This document shows, piece after piece, positions 1 to 5,954 of a stretch of DNA of 9,561 nucleotides; within the stretch, counting starts at the first letter, position 1; every line of letters begins with the position of its first letter. The notes below the pieces were generated by a model that saw only the letters and a list, made by a program, of their open reading frames with translations, was not told the origin of the DNA and ran no database searches. The DNA is from CAZAEL01 sp964484135. Its GTDB lineage: Bacteria > Elusimicrobiota > Elusimicrobia > FEN-1173. The stretch is from positions 1-9,561 of the forward strand of contig CAZAEL010000066.1 in the NCBI GenBank assembly GCA_964484135.1, read 5' to 3'. The position numbers were made by a program, and so were the translations under genes.

Positions 1-1
1 G

Positions 2-853
2 AACCCGGCGGAGCTCGCCGTGGTTTCTTCCGCGGACGGCGGAGCCTACGACGAAGCGTGGAAAGGCTTCCAATCCGCGCTGCAGGAACAGGGGTTGCCG
101 ACCCGGGCCGTTCGCCACAGCCTCAAGGAACAATCGGCCGAAGAGATCCTCCTCGCCTTGCGCCGTGACAAACCCAGGTTGGTCTTGGCGCTGGGCTCCC
201 CGGCGGCCCAGTTCGCCAAGGACAGGCTGCCGGACGTGCCCACGGTTTTCTGCCTGGTCCTGGACCCCAAACGCTTGGAGGCCGCCCACATGACGGGCGT
301 GGGCATGGACATCCCGCTGGAAACCAAGCTGCCCAAGTTGTCGTCCCTGGCGCCCGGCCTCAAAAAAATCGGCGTCCTTCGCACCGACCAGTTCCCGCCC
401 GTCTCAAAAGAGCTGTTCCAGATGTCCCGGTCCCTGGGCTTTGAGGTGTTCGAGCAGACCGTGCCCTCTGAAAAGGAATTCCCGGAAGCCCTCCGGTCGC
501 TCCTCTGGCGCGTGGATCTGTTCGTGATGGTTCCCGACGCCAAACTCTATTCCGCCCAGACCACCAACCACCTGCTGGAGGAAAGCCTGCAAAAACGCGT
601 TCCCGTGCTGGGCCTCTCCGCCGCGTACGCCAAGGCGGGCGCCCTCTTGGCCTTTGATTGCGACTACCAGGAACTGGGACGGCAGGCCGGCGAGATCGCC
701 GCGCGCCTGCTCCGCGGCGCCAAACCTTCGGACGTGCCCTCGGTGGGACCGCGGAAGATACAATATGTACTGAACAAGGCGGCCGCGCGCTTGATGGACA
801 TCTCCCTGCCCGAAAAAACGCTCCAAAACGCCGGCGAGGTTTTCGGCCAATGA
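2..853 (+). CDS. ABC-type substrate-binding protein (ABC_sub_bind family), 5'-partial
   Basis: The frame is open from the left edge, so the true start and the expected export signal lie outside; 283 residues are visible. An in-frame GTG at 20 is probably internal, because the residues before it already read like the first beta strand of the fold. The protein looks like the two-lobed periplasmic binding protein family ABC_sub_bind (COG2984 type). It has an opening strand followed by a G-AYDEAWKGF helix, a LVLALGSPAAQFAK segment at the first-lobe ligand cleft, a PTVFCLVLDP strand, a GVGMDIPLE hinge region, KKIGVLRT opening the second lobe, and RVPVLGLSAAYAKAGALLAFD before a C-terminal helix. 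Family members bind small ligands (some amino acids, many unknown) outside the membrane. No permease or ATPase is visible downstream. Instead the stop codon overlaps the start of a sensor kinase, so the protein may feed a signalling system. Family call is fairly sure; the ligand is unknown. Confidence 0.8.
   Translation, partial: NPAELAVVSSADGGAYDEAWKGFQSALQEQGLPTRAVRHSLKEQSAEEILLALRRDKPRLVLALGSPAAQFAKDRLPDVPTVFCLVLDPKRLEAAHMTGVGMDIPLETKLPKLSSLAPGLKKIGVLRTDQFPPVSKELFQMSRSLGFEVFEQTVPSEKEFPEALRSLLWRVDLFVMVPDAKLYSAQTTNHLLEESLQKRVPVLGLSAAYAKAGALLAFDCDYQELGRQAGEIAARLLRGAKPSDVPSVGPRKIQYVLNKAAARLMDISLPEKTLQNAGEVFGQ
836..840 (+). promoter_or_regulatory. Ribosome binding site of the sensor kinase
   Basis: GAGGT lies nine bases before the ATG at 850, inside the last codons of the binding-protein gene. 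It supports the ATG at 850 as the kinase start, rather than the longer open frame that begins at 658 and would overlap the upstream gene by almost 200 bases. Confidence 0.6.
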
Positions 854-2652
854 GGCTCGACATCGGTCCGCGCCTGATCCTGCTGTCCTGCGGCGGCGTC
901 CTCCTGGTGGGCCTGTTCTTGGGCGGATATTTCGTGCGGCACGAGTCCCGCGCCCTCAGCGACGAGCTGGACGTCCGCGCCCGCATGCTGGCCAACCACC
1001 TGGCCTTGAGCTGCGAGTTCCCCCTCCTGACGCAGAACCAGGAGGCCCTGGCCAACATCCTTCGTGGGACGCTGAACCAGAAGGACGTCATCTATTGCCT
1101 CATTGAGGACAATTCCGGCTGGATCCGGGTCGAAACCGGCGCCAAGGCCGGCAAGCACAGGGAATACGCGGCCCCCATCCTCACCCGCAAGCCGATGGAA
1201 CCCGGGAGCGAAGAGCTGATCCTGGGCGCCGGCGCGGGGGCGGAGATGGAAAACATCGGCGAAGTCCGTGTGGCCGTTTCCCTGCAAGACCTCCATCGGA
1301 GGACCATCGACGTCCTGTGGACGGCCGGCATCTTCGTCCTGGCGGCCATCCTGCTGGGCGCGCTGATCATCGCGTGGGTGGTCCAGGGCGCCATGGTCCG
1401 TCCCATCCGGAAGCTCGTGCGCGCCACGGAACGCCTGGCCCGGGGCGACCTGGACGCCCGCGTGGACGTCCCGGGCGACGACACCGTCGGCCGGCTCGCC
1501 GCCGCCTTCAACAAAATGACGGGCGACCTGCGCAGCGTGACCGTCTCCAAGGACTACGTGGACAACATCCTCGGCTCCATGGGAGACGCCCTCATCGTCA
1601 CCGGCCCGGACGGGACCATCCGGACCGTCAACGACTACGCCGTCCGGCTTCTGGGGTTCTCCAAAGACGAGCTCATCGGCAAGCCCCTGGGGCTTTTCTG
1701 GAAGGACGCGGGCAAAAGCTCACCGCCGGCGGACAACGTCGAAACCCTCTTCTCCACCCGCGGCGGCGAAACGGTCACGGTGTCCGTGGCCGCGACGCCC
1801 ATGGCCGTGGGCTCCTCTTCTCCGTCGGGCATGGTGTACGTGGCCCGCGACCTGACGGAAAGGAAAAAAATCGAGGCCCTGATTCTCCGTTCCGAAAAAC
1901 TGTCCGCCGTGGGGCAGCTGGCCGCGGGCGTGGCCCACGAAATCAACAACCCCCTGGGGGTCATCCTGGGGTTCGCCCAGGGCATGGCGGAACGCCTCCA
2001 GCCCCATCATCCCTGGGAGCTGCCGGTCAAATCCATCGAACGGGAGGCCCTGCGGTGCAAGAACCTGGTGCAGGACCTCCTGACCTTCTCCCGCGCCTCC
2101 CAGACAGACCGGGAAGCCATCCACCTGAACCAGGCCGTGGACGGCGCGCTGTCCCTGGTCCAGGCCCAGGCGCGCATGTCCAAGGTTCAATTGGTCAAGA
2201 AGCTGGCGGAGGACCTGCCCCTCCTCCTGGGAAACAGGACCCAGATCCAGCAGGTGATCATCAACCTGGCCAACAACTCCCTGGACGCCATGCCGGACGG
2301 CGGGACCCTGACCGTGGAGACCTCCTTCCTGGAAGACCAGCCCCAATCCTGGGTCCGCCTGAAAATCGCGGACACGGGCGGCGGCATTCCGGAGGAGGTC
2401 CTCCCGCGCATCTTCGAGCCTTTTTTCACCACCAAGCCCGTGGGGCAGGGGACCGGGCTGGGCCTCGGACTGGTGCACGAGATCGTCAGCAAGCATTCCG
2501 GCATCATCGAGGTCCAAAGCCGGCCCGGCTGCACCGAGTTCACCGTCAAATGGCCCGCCAGGACGCCCCAGGAGATCTCCGAGCGAAAAAACTTTTTCCA
2601 GGAAGAGAAGGCCGCGCCCATGCCCCTCCCTCCGGGCGCCCGCCGCGTCTAA
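850..2652 (+). CDS. Membrane sensor histidine kinase (sensor-HAMP-PAS-HisKA-HATPase), NtrB-like
   Basis: This 600-residue kinase autophosphorylates on histidine in response to a signal and passes the phosphate to a response regulator. Transmembrane helix 1 is at about residues 9-29 and helix 2 at about 158-178. They bracket an extracytoplasmic domain of roughly 125 residues that resembles the Cache/CHASE8-like domains of similar kinases. A HAMP linker follows (about 182-236, starting MVRPIRKLV), then a PAS domain (about 236-350) and the dimerisation domain with the phospho-acceptor His363 in AHEINNP. The ATPase domain has its N box at 472-476, a DTGGG motif at Asp508, the FEPFFTTK lid at 523-529 and GTGLGLGL at 534-541. 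All catalytic motifs are intact. The short tail after about residue 575 carries no receiver domain. The ATGA overlap with the binding-protein gene implies translational coupling. No response regulator is in the window, so its partner is elsewhere or upstream. Confidence 0.93.
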   Translation: MRLDIGPRLILLSCGGVLLVGLFLGGYFVRHESRALSDELDVRARMLANHLALSCEFPLLTQNQEALANILRGTLNQKDVIYCLIEDNSGWIRVETGAKAGKHREYAAPILTRKPMEPGSEELILGAGAGAEMENIGEVRVAVSLQDLHRRTIDVLWTAGIFVLAAILLGALIIAWVVQGAMVRPIRKLVRATERLARGDLDARVDVPGDDTVGRLAAAFNKMTGDLRSVTVSKDYVDNILGSMGDALIVTGPDGTIRTVNDYAVRLLGFSKDELIGKPLGLFWKDAGKSSPPADNVETLFSTRGGETVTVSVAATPMAVGSSSPSGMVYVARDLTERKKIEALILRSEKLSAVGQLAAGVAHEINNPLGVILGFAQGMAERLQPHHPWELPVKSIEREALRCKNLVQDLLTFSRASQTDREAIHLNQAVDGALSLVQAQARMSKVQLVKKLAEDLPLLLGNRTQIQQVIINLANNSLDAMPDGGTLTVETSFLEDQPQSWVRLKIADTGGGIPEEVLPRIFEPFFTTKPVGQGTGLGLGLVHEIVSKHSGIIEVQSRPGCTEFTVKWPARTPQEISERKNFFQEEKAAPMPLPPGARRV

Positions 2653-2663
2653 ATCCCCCCTTC

Positions 2664-2681
2664 CGCCGGGCTTTCCCGGCG
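2664..2681 (+). terminator. Possible terminator hairpin after the sensor kinase
   Basis: A perfect 7-bp GC stem (2664-2670 with 2675-2681) closes a CTTT loop, 12 bases after the kinase stop. It is followed by a pyrimidine-rich C/T run rather than a clean U tract, with T-rich stretches only about 25 bases further on. It is a plausible but weak intrinsic terminator. Confidence 0.4.
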
Positions 2682-2747
2682 TCCCTCCCTTCTCCGTCCG
2701 GGATCTTTTGTCTTTTTCCCCCGGATCGCCTATCTCCCCCCGCGGGA

Positions 2748-2776
2748 TTGAATCCCCGCGTTCGATGAGGTAACAT
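2748..2776 (+). promoter_or_regulatory. Candidate sigma-70-type promoter for the small membrane protein
   Basis: TTGAAT (2748-2753) and TAACAT (2771-2776) are separated by exactly 17 bases, each matching four of six consensus positions. The predicted transcription start near 2782-2784 falls on a perfect 10-base palindrome (2782-2791), and a 6-bp GC inverted repeat (2741-2746 with 2755-2760) overlaps the -35 box. The arrangement suits a regulated promoter. The hexamers are only moderate, so this is a prediction. Confidence 0.4.
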
Positions 2777-2816
2777 CCCCGAAGACGTCTTATCTGTCGT
2801 CCAATCGGGAGGGACC

Positions 2817-3254
2817 ATGACCGTTCCCAAAGACAGGAAAAAGTTCTGGCTGGCGGTGGCGGCGGGCTTCGTGGCTTTGAACATCCTGGAATACGTCCTG
2901 AACGGCGTCCTTTTGCGGGACATCTACATGCGGCCCCACTACCTGGCGCTGTGGAACCCGGAAGCCGTGATGCGGAGCCGCATGTGGGCCATGTACCTGG
3001 CGTACGCCGCGGCCATGTTCTTCTTCGTGCGCATCTACACGTACGGGTACGAAAGCGGCAGGCCGCCCCTGGCCCAGGGCGCGCACTTCGGCTTCATGGC
3101 CGGGGCCCTCATCGCGTCCCTGTACGCCCTCATCAACTACATGGTGTACCCCGTCTCCCTCCGGCTGGCCGGGGCCTGGCTGGTCGGCGGGGTGGTCAAC
3201 TACACCGTCGTGGGCGCGGTGGTGGGGCTCCTGTACCGGCCCCGCGGGACTTGA
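2817..3254 (+). CDS. Small four-helix membrane protein of unknown function
   Basis: I do not recognise a named family with confidence. The 145-residue product has a lysine/arginine-rich N-terminus and four hydrophobic segments, at about residues 11-33, 57-72, 91-113 and 118-139, ending in a short LLYRPRGT tail. This layout resembles small uncharacterised inner-membrane proteins of the DUF1761 kind, but I cannot assign that family from sequence reading alone. Polar residues inside or next to the helices include Glu25 and Asn29 in the first, His90 just before the third, and Asn107 and Asn128. There is no signal peptide cleavage site. The ATG at 2817 follows a purine-rich GGGAGGGA ribosome site at 2807-2814, which supports this start. 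It has its own candidate promoter, so it is probably transcribed separately from the kinase. It could run on into the pyruvate kinase gene 67 bases downstream. Confidence 0.75.
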   Translation: MTVPKDRKKFWLAVAAGFVALNILEYVLNGVLLRDIYMRPHYLALWNPEAVMRSRMWAMYLAYAAAMFFFVRIYTYGYESGRPPLAQGAHFGFMAGALIASLYALINYMVYPVSLRLAGAWLVGGVVNYTVVGAVVGLLYRPRGT

Positions 3255-3265
3255 CGCGCCCTCCT

Positions 3266-3295
3266 CCGGCCCCTCCGCCCCGCGAAAGGGGCCGG
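3266..3295 (+). terminator. GC-rich hairpin between membrane protein and pyruvate kinase genes
   Basis: A perfect 9-bp stem (3266-3274 with 3287-3295) encloses a 12-base loop, starting 11 bases after the membrane protein stop and ending 26 bases before the pyruvate kinase ATG. There is no T tract after it, so it could be a weak or factor-assisted terminator, an mRNA-stabilising hairpin, or part of the pyruvate kinase leader. Confidence 0.4.
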
Positions 3296-3321
3296 ACGCG
3301 GCGTGACGGTCCCCGTCGCCC

Positions 3322-4737
3322 ATGACCATCCCCTGGACGCGCACCAAGATCATCGCCACGCTGGGTCCCGCCACCGCCGACCCCGCCACGCTGGGCGCCC
3401 TGCTCCGGTCCGGCGCGGACGTGGTGCGGTTCAACTTCGCCCACGGCTCCCACGCCGGGCACGGACGCCTCCTGCGACGGACGCGCCTCTGGGCGCGGCG
3501 GCTCGGCCGGCCCGTGGGCGTCCTGCTGGACCTGCCCGGCCCCAAGCTCCGGGTCGGGGCCCTGCCCCCCGACGGCCTCCCTCTCGTCCTCCGGCAGGAG
3601 GTGCGCCTGACCGCGGGCCCCGTCGCCCGCGCGGACGGCGACATCCCCATCCCCCATCCCGGCTTGCTGGAAAGCCTGCGCCCCGGGCAGGACGTCTTCA
3701 TCGCGGACGGCCTCATCCGCCTGCGGGTCCTGGAGGTCCGGGGCCGGACCGCCCTCTGCCGCGTGGCCGCGGGCGGCCGGGTCCGCGCCGGCAACGGCGT
3801 CAACCTTCCCCAGACGGCCCTCCCGCTCCGCGCCTTCACCCGGGAGGACGAACGGCACCTGGCCTTCGGGCTGGCGCGGGGCGTGGACTTCGTGGGCCTC
3901 TCCTTCGTGGAATCCGCGGACGACGTTCGGCGCGTGCGCGAGTTCGCCCGGCGGCGGGGCCGCGCGCCCTTCCTCATCGCCAAGATCGAACGGCGGCGCG
4001 CGCTCAAGAACCTCAAGGCGATCATCGCGGCCGCGGACGGCCTCATGGTGGCCCGGGGCGACCTGGGCGTGGAGGTCCCTTTCTCCGGCCTGCCCGCCCT
4101 GCAGGACGAAATCACGGCCCGGGCCCGGGCCGCGGGCAAACCCGTCATCGTGGCCACGCAGGTGCTCGAATCCATGGTGGAGAACCCACGCCCCACCCGG
4201 GCGGAGGCCATGGACGCGGCCCACGCGGTGAAAGGCGGGGCCGACGCCATCATGCTCTCCGGGGAGACCTCCGTGGGCAAGCACCCGGTGGAGGCGGTCC
4301 GCGCCCTGGGCCGCATCATCGCCGCGGCCGAACGGGACCCCGCCCCCTCCCGCCCGCCGGACTCCGCCGCCGCGCTCTCTCCCTCCGACGCCCTGGTCCG
4401 GGAGGCCTGCCGGCTGGCCGAGGACATCCGGGCCCGCGCCCTGGTGGTCCCCACCCGCACCGGCCGCACCGCCGCGCGCCTGTCCCAAAGGCGGCCCCGG
4501 GCGCCCATCTGGGTCCTGGGGGAAGACGAAGGCCTGGCCCGCCGGCTGAGCCTCCATTGGGGCGTGGAACCCCTGGCCGCGCGGCCGCCCCGCAGGCTGG
4601 ACCGGCTGGTGCCTTTCCTCCGGCGGACGCTCCCGCGCCTGCGCCGGGTGCGCCCCGGCCAGCGCGTGGTCCTCATCAGCGGCGGCCCGGGCGTGGCCCC
4701 CGGCGAGACCGGCATGATCCAGATCGTCGCGTTCTGA
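3322..4737 (+). CDS. pyk: Pyruvate kinase, predicted K+-independent type
   Basis: This enzyme makes pyruvate and ATP from phosphoenolpyruvate and ADP, the last step of glycolysis. At 471 residues it is full length. Domain A begins with RTKIIATLGPA. The mobile B domain spans roughly 75-170. Arg36 and Asn38 bind substrate and metal, Lys221 is the catalytic lysine in IAKIE, Glu223 and Asp247 (in ARGDLGVE) are the metal ligands, and Thr279 sits in VATQVLESM. NPRPTRAE and IMLSGETSVG are present, and a C-terminal domain carries a TRTGRTA effector-site-like loop. The glutamate associated with K+ dependence is Lys75 here, with Leu71 and Val78 flanking and Ala40 instead of serine in the NFSH motif. 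No Shine-Dalgarno is visible, but a stop codon at 3304-3306 in frame rules out an upstream start. The product is strikingly arginine-rich (about 68 Arg to 8 Lys). Confidence 0.95.
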   Translation: MTIPWTRTKIIATLGPATADPATLGALLRSGADVVRFNFAHGSHAGHGRLLRRTRLWARRLGRPVGVLLDLPGPKLRVGALPPDGLPLVLRQEVRLTAGPVARADGDIPIPHPGLLESLRPGQDVFIADGLIRLRVLEVRGRTALCRVAAGGRVRAGNGVNLPQTALPLRAFTREDERHLAFGLARGVDFVGLSFVESADDVRRVREFARRRGRAPFLIAKIERRRALKNLKAIIAAADGLMVARGDLGVEVPFSGLPALQDEITARARAAGKPVIVATQVLESMVENPRPTRAEAMDAAHAVKGGADAIMLSGETSVGKHPVEAVRALGRIIAAAERDPAPSRPPDSAAALSPSDALVREACRLAEDIRARALVVPTRTGRTAARLSQRRPRAPIWVLGEDEGLARRLSLHWGVEPLAARPPRRLDRLVPFLRRTLPRLRRVRPGQRVVLISGGPGVAPGETGMIQIVAF

Positions 4738-4744
4738 GGCCGAA

Positions 4745-4762
4745 CCCGGCCGCGCGGCCGGG
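4745..4762 (+). promoter_or_regulatory. Perfect 18-base palindrome touching the metallopeptidase ribosome site
   Basis: Bases 4745-4762 are exactly self-complementary and entirely G/C. The repeat starts eight bases after the pyruvate kinase stop, and its right end overlaps the first bases of the GGGAGA ribosome site (4761-4766). As RNA it could fold and partly hide that site, or act as a weak transcription-pausing hairpin; there is no T tract. As DNA it could be a protein-binding site. Confidence 0.45.
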
Positions 4763-4775
4763 GAGAGACCCCGCC

Positions 4776-5138
4776 ATGAAAATGTCCGAGTTCGAAGGCC
4801 TCGTCGACAGGGCCGTCAAAAAAATGCCCCGCAAGTTCCGGGCGATCCTCAAGAAAGAAGGCATTCAGCTGCTGGCCCGGGACAGGGCGCCGGCGGTGCT
4901 GCAAGGGCGGTACAGGGGCGGGGTGGTGTTCGGGGTGTTCGCGGGGGTGTCCTACGACAAACGGTCCGTCTTCAACGTGGAGATCGAGCCCACGCGCATC
5001 GAGCTATACAAAAAAAGTTTTGAAGCGGCCTTCGCCGACCCGCGGGAGGTGGAAGAACAAATCGTCAAGACCGTGATCCACGAAATCGGCCACTATTTCG
5101 GCTTCTCCGAAAAACAACTGCGGAGCCGGGGGCTTTAA
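4776..5138 (+). CDS. Minimal zincin-like metallopeptidase (COG3824 / Zincin_1 family)
   Basis: The 120-residue product ends with an HEIGHYFGFSE motif: zinc-binding His102 and His106, catalytic Glu103, Gly109, and Glu112 as the likely third ligand. This is the HExxHxxGxxE signature of the minimal metalloprotease family (PF06262), whose usual length is about 110-130 residues, so it appears complete. The N-terminal helix (FEGLVDRAVKKMP) and the I-LYKKSFE segment before the zinc helix also fit. The family is cytoplasmic, with no signal peptide, and its physiological substrates are poorly known. The ATG at 4776 follows GGGAGA by about nine bases; an ATG two codons later at 4782 is less well placed. 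It lies 38 bases after the pyruvate kinase gene, separated by a GC-rich palindrome, so it may be co-transcribed with partial attenuation. Its end faces the fecR-like gene tail to tail with 24 bases between. Confidence 0.88.
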   Translation: MKMSEFEGLVDRAVKKMPRKFRAILKKEGIQLLARDRAPAVLQGRYRGGVVFGVFAGVSYDKRSVFNVEIEPTRIELYKKSFEAAFADPREVEEQIVKTVIHEIGHYFGFSEKQLRSRGL

Positions 5139-5162
5139 CCGCCTTCCCGCCCCGGCCCCGTC

Positions 5163-5954
5163 CTATTGCGGGGCCAGGTTTTCCCGGTTCTCCCGCATGC
5201 GCCTTTCCATCTCCTCCCGCCGCCTGTCCATCTCGCCCTGGACGGCCTCCCTGTGGCGGTCCATGTATTCCCGGTTCAGGCGGCGCAACTCCTCCATGTT
5301 CTGCCGGATGGCCTCCACGCGCGCGTCGAAAAGGTCGGCCACGGCCCGGCGATAAGCCTCCATCTCCGCGCTCAAAGGGCGCGGCAGGCCCGGCGGCGCC
5401 CCGGCCGGCACCTCGGTTTGGCGGCCCGCCTCCACCTCCACCTTGCCGTCCGGCCCCGCGCCCTCCGCCTCCACCTTGCCCTCGTACACCGCGATCGTGG
5501 CGGTCCGGGAGCCGCTGTCCGTCACGAACAGGGTGCCGCGGATGGCGGCGGAGCACAGCGGCGTCTTCACGCCGAACTTGGCCCGGCCGTACTTGTTCAC
5601 CTTGGGCACGCTGCTCAAGAGCCGCCCCTGCAGGACCTCCACGAACATCTCCCGCACCGCCTTCTTGCGTTCGGCCCGGCGCACCGTCAATCGGGTGTTC
5701 TTCTCCAGGCGCAGGGCCGAGGCGTCGTCGAAGACCAACTCCGCGCTCCCGTCCGGCCCGGTCTTCACCCGGGCGCCGGCGCCCAGCCGCATGCCCTTTT
5801 CCGCGAAATGCCAGGTCTCGGGCGTCACGGTGGACACCTGCACGTCCCCCTGCAGCTCGGTCACGGTGGCGTGCACGGGCAAAGCGGCCCGGGCCCGGCC
5901 CGCCAGGGCCAGCGCCGCGCCCGCGATCAGCCAAAAACGCATGCCGGTTTTCAT
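5163..5954 (-). CDS. Secreted FecR-domain protein with C-terminal charged helix
   Basis: This 263-residue protein starts with a Sec-type signal peptide (MKTGMRFW followed by a hydrophobic core to about residue 20, likely cleaved near ARA-A at 23). A FecR-like domain covers about 50-165. Its signatures are GMRLGAGARVKTGPDGSAELVF, ASALRLEKNTRLTV, LQGRLLSS, FGVKTPLCSAAIRGTLFVT and TIAVYEGKVE. The last 70 residues (about 195-262) form a very charged Arg/Glu/Met-rich stretch predicted as a long helix or coiled coil. Classical FecR is an inner-membrane anti-sigma regulator with an N-terminal cytoplasmic part; here that part and any transmembrane anchor are missing and no sigma factor gene is near. 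It therefore belongs to the exported FecR-domain proteins of unknown role. Its ATG overlaps the channel stop (ATGA) and follows a full AAGGAGGT ribosome site, so the two are translationally coupled. Confidence 0.85.
   Translation of the reverse strand: MKTGMRFWLIAGAALALAGRARAALPVHATVTELQGDVQVSTVTPETWHFAEKGMRLGAGARVKTGPDGSAELVFDDASALRLEKNTRLTVRRAERKKAVREMFVEVLQGRLLSSVPKVNKYGRAKFGVKTPLCSAAIRGTLFVTDSGSRTATIAVYEGKVEAEGAGPDGKVEVEAGRQTEVPAGAPPGLPRPLSAEMEAYRRAVADLFDARVEAIRQNMEELRRLNREYMDRHREAVQGEMDRRREEMERRMRENRENLAPQ

Noticed and set aside
658..849. N-terminal extension of the kinase reading frame upstream of 850
   Set aside because: It overlaps the binding-protein gene in another frame, gives an arginine/proline-rich low-quality peptide, and the ATG at 850 has a ribosome site and directly precedes the first membrane helix.
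3303..4775. Long open frame overlapping pyruvate kinase in the second frame and joining the metallopeptidase frame
   Set aside because: Its translation is Arg/Pro/Gly-rich shadow sequence typical of GC-rich DNA; only the part from the ATG at 4776 shows a real protein.
2790..4904. Very long - strand open frames opposite pyruvate kinase and the membrane protein
   Set aside because: They are low-complexity Arg/Ser/Gly/Pro products without family motifs, lying opposite well-supported genes; GC-rich codons simply lack stop codons on the other strand.
5139..5162. Bidirectional terminator between the converging metallopeptidase and FecR-domain genes
   Set aside because: The 24-base gap is C-rich with no stem-loop or T tract, so nothing supports a terminator there.
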